NCBI RefSeq assembly: GCF_002952775.1 | Contig: NZ_CP025066.1 | Span: 2,666,001-2,730,000 of the forward strand | Reading direction: 5' to 3' | Source: Halalkaliarchaeum desulfuricum | Lineage (GTDB): Archaea; Halobacteriota; Halobacteria; Halobacteriales; Haloferacaceae | DNA length: 64,000 bases | Shown here: one piece after another, positions 1 to 7,489 of the stretch | Layout: each line of letters begins with the position of its first letter | How positions within the stretch are numbered: position 1 is the stretch's first letter | Program-made: the position numbers and the translations under genes | The notes under the pieces: model-generated | What the model was told of the DNA's origin: nothing | Seen by the model: the letters and a program-made list of their open reading frames with translations, nothing else | Database searches by the model: none

Positions 1-1227
1 GCGATCAAGGACAACATCTCCACAGAGGGCGTTCGAACCACCTGCGGCTCGGAGATGCTCGCAGACTACGTGCCACCGTACGACGCCACCGTCGTGGAGC
101 GTGCCCTGGCGGCCGGGGCGACGATGGTCGGAAAGGCGAACATGGACGAGTTCGGGATGGGGACGACGACCGAGACGTCGGCGTTCGGCCCGACGCGAAA
201 CCCTGCCGACACCGATCGCGTTCCGGGCGGCTCCTCGGGCGGGTCGGCGGCGGCGGTCGCGGCGGGGGCTGCCGACCTCGCGCTCGGTTCCGACACCGGC
301 GGATCGGTCCGGTGTCCGGCCGCGTTCTGTGGCGTCGTCGGCATCAAGCCCACCTACGGACTCGTCTCCAGGTACGGACTGGTAGCGTACGCCAACTCCC
401 TGGAGCAGATCGGGCCGATCGCGTCCACTGTCGAGGACACCGCCGCGCTGCTGGACGCGATCGCCGGTCCCGACGAACGCGACGCGACGACCCGGTACGA
501 CGAAATCGACGAGTTCGACCGTCATCCAGCCGAAGCAACTGACTACGCGGCCGCCGCGGACGGCGACGTCGACGGGATGACGATCGGGATCCCGACGGAG
601 CTTTTCGACGGCGCAGACGAACGCGTCGTCGAAACCGTCGATCACGCGATCGGATCCCTCGAGTCGAGGGGCGCAGAAACCGTCGAGGTGTCCCTTCCCT
701 CGGTGGATCACGCGGTACAGGCGTATTACGTTATCGCGATGTCGGAGGCGTCCTCGAACCTTGCGCGGTTCGACGGCGTCAGGTACGGCCATTCGGCGGG
801 TCACGACGGCAACTGGAACGAGACGTTCGCCGAGACGCGGGAGGCGTTCGGCGCGGAGGTCAAACGCCGGATCCTTCTGGGGACGTACGCCCTCTCGGAG
901 GGGTATCACGACAAGTACTACAAGAAGGCCCAGGACGCTCGCGCGTGGGTGAAACAGGACTTCGACGCCGCCTTCGAGGAGGTGGACGTGCTGGCGTCGC
1001 CGACGATGCCGGTGTTGCCGTTCGAACTCGGCGAGAGCCTCGAGGATCCCTTACAGATGTATCTCGCCGACGCGAACACGACGCCAGTCAATCTCGCGAA
1101 CCTGCCCGCCATCTCCGTCCCTGCGGGGACTGCCGACGGCCTTCCGGTCGGGCTCCAGTTCGTCGGTCCACGGTTCGGCGAGGAGACGATCATCCGGGCG
1201 GCAAGCGCCGTGGAAGACGCCGTCTGA
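1..1227 (+). CDS. gatA: Glu-tRNA(Gln) amidotransferase subunit A (5' end outside window)
   Basis: The reading frame is open from base 1, so the N-terminus lies upstream of the window. The visible part is the amidase-signature catalytic subunit of GatCAB, which transamidates misacylated Glu-tRNA(Gln) (and often Asp-tRNA(Asn)) using ammonia freed from glutamine. The glycine/serine-rich stretch PGGSSGGSAAAVAAG followed by GSDTGGSVRCPAAFCG carries the cis-Ser and nucleophilic Ser of the Ser-cisSer-Lys triad; the Lys would be in AIKDN at the very start. The C-terminal NLPAISVPAG and GLPVGLQFVGP motifs are typical of GatA. It ends 38 bp before the convergent trkH gene. gatC is presumably upstream, out of view. 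Confidence 0.95.
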   Translation, partial: AIKDNISTEGVRTTCGSEMLADYVPPYDATVVERALAAGATMVGKANMDEFGMGTTTETSAFGPTRNPADTDRVPGGSSGGSAAAVAAGAADLALGSDTGGSVRCPAAFCGVVGIKPTYGLVSRYGLVAYANSLEQIGPIASTVEDTAALLDAIAGPDERDATTRYDEIDEFDRHPAEATDYAAAADGDVDGMTIGIPTELFDGADERVVETVDHAIGSLESRGAETVEVSLPSVDHAVQAYYVIAMSEASSNLARFDGVRYGHSAGHDGNWNETFAETREAFGAEVKRRILLGTYALSEGYHDKYYKKAQDARAWVKQDFDAAFEEVDVLASPTMPVLPFELGESLEDPLQMYLADANTTPVNLANLPAISVPAGTADGLPVGLQFVGPRFGEETIIRAASAVEDAV

Positions 1228-1265
1228 TCCGTCGTCTCCTTTCAGGTGGTCGACTCGTACTGAAG

Positions 1266-2762
1266 CTACGACTGCCAGTACGATCTGGTCAACAGCACGA
1301 GGACCGGGATGATTTCGATTCGGCCCACCCACATCAACAGGATCATCGCGACCTTGGTCGCGTCCGAAAACGGGTAGTAGTTGTCGAACGGGCCGGCGAT
1401 GCCGAACGCCGGGCCGATGTTGAAGAAGGTCGCCGCCGCCGCACCGAGCGCCTCGAACTCGTCGATCCCGAGTCCGATCCGGGCGCTGTCGACGGCGACG
1501 AAGATCGCGAGTCCGAAAAAGAGCAAGAGGGACAACAAGGTGAACGCGTAGGTGTCCCGGATCGTCTCCTCGTCGACGACCTGACCGCTGAGTCGCACCG
1601 GTCTGATGGCGTCGGGATGTGCCGCAGTAAACAGGTCCCGACGGAGCGCCTTGACGACGATGAGCCAGCGGAGCAGTTTGATCGAACAGGTGGTGGATCC
1701 GGCCATGCCGCCGAGGAACATCAACACGAACAGGACGTGTTTGGCGGCCGGCGACCAGGTGTTGAAGTCGGCGGTCGCAAAGCCGGTCGTCGTCATGATC
1801 GAGACGACCTGGAACGTCGCGTGTCGGAGCCGCTCTTCGAAGGGATACGAGATGGATGGGTCCGTCAACAGCAACAGCACGACAAGCACCACCGTCCCGG
1901 CGAGCACGCCGAGATAAAACCGGAATTCCTCGTTTTCGGCCGGGCGCCCCCAGTCCCCCTGGACGAAGTAGTAGATGAGAATGAAGTTGGTCGCGCCGAT
2001 GATCATAAACGGGATGATCGTCCACTGGGCCGCCGCCGAGAACGCCCCCAGACTCCCCGGCGACGGTGAGAAGCCGGCGGTCGCGACCCCGGTGAACGCG
2101 TGTGAAAGCGCCATGAACGGTGTCATGTTCGGCGCCATCCCCACGAGGTGGAGGCCGTACAGCGATGCCGCACACAGGGCGGTCACCCCGGCGTACAGCG
2201 ACCACAGCGTCCGGGCAGTCTCGGCAATATGCGGCGAGAGTTTGTGAACGTCCTGCGTCCGTGATTCGGTCTCCATCAGCTGAGCCCCACCGATCGACAG
2301 CTGCGACAGTACCGACAGCGCGAGCACCAGGATTCCGAGCCCACCGATCCACTGGATCACCTGACGCCACATCAGCATGGAGTTCGAGTGTGCAGAGAAA
2401 TCCTCGAGAACGGTCGCGCCGGTCGTCGTGATTCCTGACATCGCCTCGAACAGCGCGTCGATCGGCTGGCCGACGACGCCGTTTCCGGCCACCAGAAACG
2501 GGATCGCCCCGACGACGGCCACCGAAAGCCACGCCAGCGCGACCATCAGGAAGGCTTCCCGACCCCCTAGATTTCCTTTGCCGCGAAACTGCTCGAGCCC
2601 GCCCCCGACGCCGAGTGCGACCATGAGCGCGACGACGAACGGCGTCGTCGGTTCGCCGTAGTACACGGCGAGGAGGAGGGGGAACGAAAGCGGCAACGCG
2701 AGCCACTTGAGGATGCTTCCGACCAGCCCCAGACTCGCACGCCAGTTGACCCGGAGTCGCAT
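1266..2762 (-). CDS. trkH: TrkH-family potassium uptake membrane subunit
   Basis: A 498-residue polytopic membrane protein with the four pore-loop repeats of the Trk/Ktr/HKT family. The filter-like segments are TTTGATV, AFTGVATAGFS, MTTTGFATAD and FNIGPAFG, each containing the filter glycine. It should carry K+ (with Na+ or H+) into the cell, a central need of a salt-in halophile. A cytoplasmic TrkA/RCK partner is expected for gating but none is encoded next to it. The ATG at 2760-2762 gives the short basic N-terminus MRLRVNWRASLG before the first membrane helix. It is convergent with gatA and lies just downstream of a minus-strand NUDIX gene. Confidence 0.93.
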   Translation of the reverse strand: MRLRVNWRASLGLVGSILKWLALPLSFPLLLAVYYGEPTTPFVVALMVALGVGGGLEQFRGKGNLGGREAFLMVALAWLSVAVVGAIPFLVAGNGVVGQPIDALFEAMSGITTTGATVLEDFSAHSNSMLMWRQVIQWIGGLGILVLALSVLSQLSIGGAQLMETESRTQDVHKLSPHIAETARTLWSLYAGVTALCAASLYGLHLVGMAPNMTPFMALSHAFTGVATAGFSPSPGSLGAFSAAAQWTIIPFMIIGATNFILIYYFVQGDWGRPAENEEFRFYLGVLAGTVVLVVLLLLTDPSISYPFEERLRHATFQVVSIMTTTGFATADFNTWSPAAKHVLFVLMFLGGMAGSTTCSIKLLRWLIVVKALRRDLFTAAHPDAIRPVRLSGQVVDEETIRDTYAFTLLSLLLFFGLAIFVAVDSARIGLGIDEFEALGAAAATFFNIGPAFGIAGPFDNYYPFSDATKVAMILLMWVGRIEIIPVLVLLTRSYWQS

Positions 2763-2796
2763 CTATCGGTCGAATTCGACACCTCGCGGTTTAGAC

Positions 2797-3285
2797 CTAC
2801 CGCTGCTCGGCGTCGACGCGGGAAACAGTCTCGATCGCGTCGATCCCGAGTTGGGCGACGTCCTCGTCGAGATCGGCCTCCCGAAGCGCAGACCTGTCGT
2901 ACCACTCCCAGCCGTCGGCCGCAACCTCGTCTTCGTCGTTCGGGCTGATCTCTCGGCTCTCGACCCGGGCGAAGTACACGTGGTCCACGTGTTGATGGCC
3001 GACGGTGCCGTCCGGATGGACGTTGATGTCCTCGAGCAGGAGGTGCTGTGGCGTCGGAATCGTCCGGGCAGTCTCGGACTCGTAGATCGGGCCGGTGGTT
3101 ACAAGCGTTGGATCGAGGCCGGTCTCCTCGCGGGCTTCACGCAGCGCCGCCTCGTGAGGGAGTTCGTCGCGATCGATGTGGCCGCCCGGCGGGAGCCACA
3201 GTCCGAGCTTCGGATGCCGGTGCAACGCGGTTGCGCCGCCGTTGACGACGTACACCGTCGCCACGAAGTGGCGGGTCGTCTCCAT
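2797..3285 (-). CDS. NUDIX hydrolase
   Basis: A 162-residue single-domain NUDIX protein. The NUDIX box G-x5-E-x7-R-E-x-x-E-E-x-G is complete around residues 34-56: GGHIDRDE followed by REAREETGL. The metal-binding glutamates are therefore present and the protein is probably an active pyrophosphohydrolase of a nucleoside-diphosphate-linked compound. The substrate cannot be read from the sequence. The ATG at 3283-3285 lies about 23 nt from a TATA-like element, so the transcript is probably nearly leaderless. That TATA element sits in an 18-bp tandem duplication, listed separately. Confidence 0.9.
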   Translation of the reverse strand: METTRHFVATVYVVNGGATALHRHPKLGLWLPPGGHIDRDELPHEAALREAREETGLDPTLVTTGPIYESETARTIPTPQHLLLEDINVHPDGTVGHQHVDHVYFARVESREISPNDEDEVAADGWEWYDRSALREADLDEDVAQLGIDAIETVSRVDAEQR

Positions 3286-3295
3286 GCCGGCCGAT

Positions 3296-3331
3296 AACAG
3301 CGGTGATATAAAAAACAGCGGTGATATAAAA
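3296..3331 (-). repeat. 18-bp perfect tandem duplication carrying the TATA box of the NUDIX gene
   Basis: AACAGCGGTGATATAAAA occurs twice without any gap, at 3296-3313 and 3314-3331. Read on the minus strand each copy contains TTTTATATCACC, a good haloarchaeal TATA-like element. The copy nearer the gene is centred about 23 nt from the NUDIX ATG, so the gene appears to have two tandem core promoters 18 bp apart. The repeat is directly visible; promoter function is inferred. Confidence 0.75.
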
Positions 3332-3373
3332 GGACCGTCGATCAGGCCATCGAGGAATCGGCTCGACGAGCGC

Positions 3374-4348
3374 TCACGGGAGCTGGACTTCCTCTTCGGC
3401 CTCGAGCAGCTCGTGATAGCGGTTCCGGATCGTCACCTCGGAGATGTTCGCGACCTCGCTCACGTCGTTTTGGGTCACCTTCTCGTTTGTGAGAAGCGCC
3501 GCGGCGTACACGGCGGCAGCTGCGAGCCCGACGGGCGACTTCCCGGAGTGGACGCCCTGATCTTTTGCGGTCTTGAGCAGCTGTCGCGCGCGGCGTTCGG
3601 CCTCCTCCGAGAGGCCCAGATCGCTCGCGAACCGGGGGACGTAGCTTTCGGGATCGGCGGGCTGGATCTCCAGTTTCAGTTCCCGGACGACGTAGCGGTA
3701 CGTCCGGGCGATCTCGTCTTTCTCGACCCGCGAGACGGCCGCGATTTCGTCGAGGCTGCGAGGGGTACCGGCCTGGCGTGCGGCCGCATACAGCGCGGCG
3801 GTGGCGACGCCCTCGATCGAGCGGCCGGGCAGGAGGTCTTCATCGAGCGCACGGCGGTAGATGACCGAGGCGGTCTCGCGGACGTTCTCGGGCAGCCCCA
3901 GCGCCGAGGCCATGCGGTCGATCTCGCCGAGCGCCTGCTTGAGGTTGCGCTCCTTCGAGTCGCGAGTGCGGAACCGCTCGTTCCACGTCCGGAGCCGCTG
4001 CATCTTCTCCCGCTGGCGACTCGAGAGGGCCTTGCCGTAGGCGTCCTTGTCCTGCCAGCCGATGTTCGTCGACAGCCCCTTGTCGTGCATCATCTTCGTG
4101 GTCGGCGCGCCGACGCGGCTCTTCTCGTCTTTCTCCTTCGAGTCGAAGGCGCGCCACTCGGGGCCGCGGTCGATCTCGTCGGTCTCGACGACCAGTCCAC
4201 AGTCTGCACATACGGTTTCACCGTGTTCGGTGTCCGTCTCGAGCTGGCCGCCACACTCCGGGCAGGTCACCTGTTCGTCGTCTCGTTCCTCCTCGGTCTC
4301 GCGACGGCGGACGCGGTCGTCCGTGTCCCGTCGGACGTTCTCACTCAT
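3374..4348 (-). CDS. tfb: Transcription initiation factor IIB (TFB)
   Basis: A 324-residue TFB that bridges TBP and RNA polymerase at archaeal promoters. The N-terminal zinc ribbon is CPECGG...CADCG (C29, C32, C47, C50). It is followed by the B-reader/linker region with the GPEWRAF motif and two cyclin-fold repeats at about residues 120-210 and 220-310, the second with ASDLGLSEEAERRARQLL. The ATG at 4346-4348 was chosen over an upstream in-frame extension because the extension has no family similarity and reads through an AT-rich promoter-like region (CTTTTATTTT on the minus strand near 4432-4443). Haloarchaea usually carry several TFB paralogues, so no number is assigned. Confidence 0.95.
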   Translation of the reverse strand: MSENVRRDTDDRVRRRETEEERDDEQVTCPECGGQLETDTEHGETVCADCGLVVETDEIDRGPEWRAFDSKEKDEKSRVGAPTTKMMHDKGLSTNIGWQDKDAYGKALSSRQREKMQRLRTWNERFRTRDSKERNLKQALGEIDRMASALGLPENVRETASVIYRRALDEDLLPGRSIEGVATAALYAAARQAGTPRSLDEIAAVSRVEKDEIARTYRYVVRELKLEIQPADPESYVPRFASDLGLSEEAERRARQLLKTAKDQGVHSGKSPVGLAAAAVYAAALLTNEKVTQNDVSEVANISEVTIRNRYHELLEAEEEVQLP

Positions 4349-4596
4349 ATTTGGATCGGGGTGTTGGAGGTCGAACGGGAGAAGCGGGGCTCCCAGTCGG
4401 TTGACTCCTTGGTAATGAATTGTGTCTGAAGGAAAATAAAAGTACGGGTATTTTGAAAATTTGTTACTGGATATAACTACAAGACGGCGTCGGGGTGATT
4501 TTCGACCCGGAAACACTCCCGGATGTATCCCGTCTGTACGTCGCCTCCAATGCAGGTAGTATATATGGGTTTCGTGGGATCGGATCCGACAGACCC

Positions 4597-5037
4597 TCAG
4601 TGGATCTTGAGTTCTACGCGGCGTCCGTCGGGGTCCCGGACGTACGCGGCCCACGCCCGGCCGTACGCGCCGTATCGTTTCCGCGGCTCGCCGGATTCCA
4701 CCTCTATCCCTCGTTCGCGTAGCTCTGCTAGCAATGCTTCGACCTCCGACCGGGAGTCGATCCGGTCGGAGCGCACGAGCAAACAGAGGTGCTCGCCGCC
4801 GACGTCGAATCCTGCGTTTCTCTCGTCGCCCTCTACTCCTTCGTCACCTTGGTCGGTCGGAACGAGATGGACGTGTCGGCCGCCAGCAACGACGGCGACG
4901 TACGGTACCTCGCCCGCCTCGTACCGGTCCCGGTCGCGGACCGGCATTCCGAGCAGGTCGTGGTAAAACGAAAGCGAGCGTTCCAGATCGGTCACGCGGA
5001 TCGCGACGTGATCCATGTCGACGACATCGATGTCCAT
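4597..5037 (-). CDS. VOC-superfamily (glyoxalase/dioxygenase-fold) protein
   Basis: A 146-residue protein with two paired beta-alpha-beta-beta-beta modules of the vicinal-oxygen-chelate fold. The first is DMDHVAIRVTDLERSLSFYHDLLGM and its partner is GEHLCLLVRS, ending with the diagnostic YVRDPDGRRVELK. The His of MDHVAI, the His of GEHLCLLV and the Glu of RRVELK sit where the metal ligands are found in the family, so a metal-dependent lyase or dioxygenase is likely; the substrate is unknown. The ATG at 5035-5037 gives MDIDVVDMDHVAI; the longer frame upstream overlaps the next gene and looks non-coding. Confidence 0.85.
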   Translation of the reverse strand: MDIDVVDMDHVAIRVTDLERSLSFYHDLLGMPVRDRDRYEAGEVPYVAVVAGGRHVHLVPTDQGDEGVEGDERNAGFDVGGEHLCLLVRSDRIDSRSEVEALLAELRERGIEVESGEPRKRYGAYGRAWAAYVRDPDGRRVELKIH

Positions 5038-5089
5038 GCAGAACTGGGACGGCGGAATCGGCTTAGTGGTTCCGCCGATCGATTGTCTG

Positions 5090-5311
5090 TTACTCGGATT
5101 TCTTGTCGATGTGGTGGACGGCTTCCGGCGAGAGGAGGCGGTCGGTCGGAAGTTCGACCCAGCCGTTCGCAAGGAGACGAACGTTCCCCTCGTGGAGCAC
5201 CGAGTCGGGATCCGCATCGCCGTACACCACGACGTTCTCGTACTCGCGATCCAGGAGGTCTCTGAGATCGACATCCGCGAGGTCGATCGCTGATTCGGTT
5301 GAGACGACCAT
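5090..5311 (-). CDS. Small conserved-looking acidic protein of unknown function
   Basis: A 73-residue acidic protein beginning MVVSTESAIDLADVDL and ending AVHHIDKKSE. It has the amino-acid bias and codon use of a real haloarchaeal gene (Asp/Glu-rich, low Lys, GC-rich third positions) and sits in a 390-bp gap that would otherwise be empty. No family is recognised and no metal or membrane motif is seen. It is 52 bp upstream of the VOC gene on the same strand, so the two may be co-transcribed. Confidence 0.65.
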   Translation of the reverse strand: MVVSTESAIDLADVDLRDLLDREYENVVVYGDADPDSVLHEGNVRLLANGWVELPTDRLLSPEAVHHIDKKSE

Positions 5312-5427
5312 GCAACGACTATCGGCGTACGTTTGTGAATACTTTCTGCCCGGCGAGGGAACGGGGTGGCGACCTCCGAACGCGATAGGGAGAACTAAGA
5401 CGGTTACTACCGATATAGTGAATAACT

Positions 5428-7476
5428 ATGCACCACCCCGGGCCCCCACGGTTTATCGGCGTCGGATCGACGATCAACCTCGCCCCCAGGGATCCCGATC
5501 CTTCGGCGGAGTACGAGTGGTCCGTCGGGAGCGCACCGAAGGGAAGCGACGCGAGCGTGGGACGCGATCCGGTCGAACAGTTTACACCCGACGTCCCCGG
5601 CACCTACGAGATTCGTCTCGACGCACCGGACGGCGAGCACGCGCTCACAGTGCGGGTGTTCCCGACGTCCCGGAAGCCGCCACTACCTGTCGACGATGGC
5701 GATGACGAGACCGAGGGTGACGGTGGCGACGGTGGTGACGGCAGCGCGAGCGGTGTTTTAAGTAGTGGGATAAGTGGTGGGGTGAGTGGCGGGGTGAGTG
5801 GTGGAATAAGTGGCGGCGTGAACGGTCTCTCGGGCGGGGAAGCCGGTCGCTCAGCAGGGGAATTCGCCGACGTTTCCGACGACGTGTTCCACGGCGGCGC
5901 GGGAGGGCGACCCAGACTTCGGCTCGACGGACGGATCGAGGAGGAGGAAGTCGTGCTTTCGGCGACGCCGAAGCCGGCGCCGGGGGCCGACGTTCCTGCC
6001 GGCGGATTCGCGGTCGAGTTCCTCGTCGACGACCGGGACCCGCTGTCGGATTCGGCCCTGACGATCGAGGGCCACGAGGCACGGATCGACCGGGCGGATC
6101 TCCCGGGGTACAGTCGGATCCATGCGGTTGCGGTGGATCCCGCAAACGACACCTACAGCGTGTCGGACGCGGTGGCAATAGCACCGACGGAGGACGGGCG
6201 GGTAGTCGTGGATCGACTCAACGAGCCGCCGGCGTGGAGTCGGTCGATTACGCTGTACGAGATCTACGTCCGGACGTTCGCCGACGGCGACGAGCCGACG
6301 TTCGAGGCGATCACAGACCGGCTCCCGGAACTCGCCGAGTTCGGGGTAGACTGCATCTGGTTGACGCCGGTGCTCCAGAACGACGGGTTCGATCACGGCT
6401 ACAACATCACCGACTTCTTTTCGATCGCCGACGACCTGGGTACCCGGGAGGAGTTCGAGGCGTTCGTCGACGAGGCTCACGACTACGGGATCTCGGTGCT
6501 GTTCGACCTGGTGCTCAACCACTCCGCCCGCGAGCACGAGTTCTTCAGGCGCGCGAAAGCGGGAGATCCGGAGTATCGCGACTGGTACGAGTGGGAAAGC
6601 CAGGAGGAAGACGCCCCGGCCACCTACTTCGACTGGCCGTACATCGCGAACTTCAACTTCGACAACCTCCACGTGCGGCGGCACCTGCTCGACGTCGTCG
6701 ACGAGTGGGCGCCGTCCGTCGACGGGTTCCGGTGTGACATGGCGTGGGCAGTACCCACGAGCTTCTGGCAGGAGATCCGCGACCGGGTGAAGTCCCACGA
6801 CCGCGAGTTCCTGTTGCTCGACGAGACGATTCCGTACGTTCCCGAGTTCCACGAGCTCTGTTTCGACGTCCATTTCGACACCACGCTGTATCACAACCTG
6901 CGGCAGATCGGCCACGGCGAGATGCCCGCCCGGGCGGTGGTGGACGCGATCCGACAACGCGCCGAGACCGGCTTTCCGGACCACGCTGGATTCCTCCAGT
7001 ACATGGAGAACCACGACGAGACTCGATTCCTCGAGGAGTGTGGTCGCCCTGAAACGGAGGCGGCCGCGGGTGCGATCTTCACGCTCCCCGGGATTCCGCT
7101 CCTGTATGCCGGCCAGGAGATCGGCGAGCGAACCCGCCGCGAGACGATTTCCTGGGCGGACACGGACGAGGAGCTCCGGAGCCACTACCGGGCGCTGAAC
7201 GACCTCAGGCGGGAGCGCCCCGCGCTCGGTCCCGGCGGCGCGTTCGAGCCCGTCGAGATCGATGCCGTCCACGACGGCGTGGTGGCGTACGCTCGCGAAG
7301 CTGACGGCGAGCGGCTCGTCGTGGTGTTGAATTTCGCACCGATGCCCGAACACGTCAGTCTTCCCGGCGAGAGGGTCGAATCGATAGATCTCGTGTCGGG
7401 CTCCGACGTCGATACGCCATCGGGGGACCTCCGTGTCGAGAGCGTCGCCGTTGTTTCCGCCGAGAACCAGCGTTGA
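5428..7476 (+). CDS. GH13 alpha-amylase-family enzyme with N-terminal PKD/Ig-like domain
   Basis: A 682-residue glycoside hydrolase family 13 protein. Residues about 1-85 form a beta-rich PKD-like module (EYEWSVGSAPKGS, PGTYEIRLDAPDG). It is joined by an acidic and then Ser-Gly-Gly repetitive linker to a second beta domain and the (beta/alpha)8 catalytic domain from about residue 270. The catalytic residues are visible: nucleophile D437 in GFRCDMAW, acid/base E466 in LLDETIP and D530 in MENHDETRF. No signal peptide is seen, so it is probably cytoplasmic and acts on alpha-1,4-glucans or maltodextrins. It converges on a second GH13 gene with a 13-bp gap, suggesting shared alpha-glucan metabolism. 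Exact specificity is uncertain. Confidence 0.9.
   Translation: MHHPGPPRFIGVGSTINLAPRDPDPSAEYEWSVGSAPKGSDASVGRDPVEQFTPDVPGTYEIRLDAPDGEHALTVRVFPTSRKPPLPVDDGDDETEGDGGDGGDGSASGVLSSGISGGVSGGVSGGISGGVNGLSGGEAGRSAGEFADVSDDVFHGGAGGRPRLRLDGRIEEEEVVLSATPKPAPGADVPAGGFAVEFLVDDRDPLSDSALTIEGHEARIDRADLPGYSRIHAVAVDPANDTYSVSDAVAIAPTEDGRVVVDRLNEPPAWSRSITLYEIYVRTFADGDEPTFEAITDRLPELAEFGVDCIWLTPVLQNDGFDHGYNITDFFSIADDLGTREEFEAFVDEAHDYGISVLFDLVLNHSAREHEFFRRAKAGDPEYRDWYEWESQEEDAPATYFDWPYIANFNFDNLHVRRHLLDVVDEWAPSVDGFRCDMAWAVPTSFWQEIRDRVKSHDREFLLLDETIPYVPEFHELCFDVHFDTTLYHNLRQIGHGEMPARAVVDAIRQRAETGFPDHAGFLQYMENHDETRFLEECGRPETEAAAGAIFTLPGIPLLYAGQEIGERTRRETISWADTDEELRSHYRALNDLRRERPALGPGGAFEPVEIDAVHDGVVAYAREADGERLVVVLNFAPMPEHVSLPGERVESIDLVSGSDVDTPSGDLRVESVAVVSAENQR
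5761..5820 (+). repeat. 12-nt coding minisatellite (five units) encoding SGGV/SGGI tetrapeptides
   Basis: Five consecutive 12-nt units of the form AGTGGYGGGGTG (with AGTAGTGGGATA first) lie in frame and encode SSGI-SGGV-SGGV-SGGI-SGGV at residues 112-131 of the GH13 enzyme. The unit falls between the N-terminal beta domain and the following domain, so it acts as a flexible linker. The repeat differs only by single-base changes, which suggests recent expansion. Confidence 0.85.
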
Positions 7477-7489
7477 CTGCCCTCTCGAA

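Noticed and set aside
945-2706. Long ORFs opposite and in alternative frames to gatA/trkH, rich in Arg
   Set aside because: They are out-of-frame shadows of GC-rich genes; the trkH frame alone contains family motifs and a hydrophobic profile.
5851-7353. 500-codon minus-strand ORF across the GH13 gene
   Set aside because: Full antisense shadow; the plus strand has the catalytic triad and the expected domain order.
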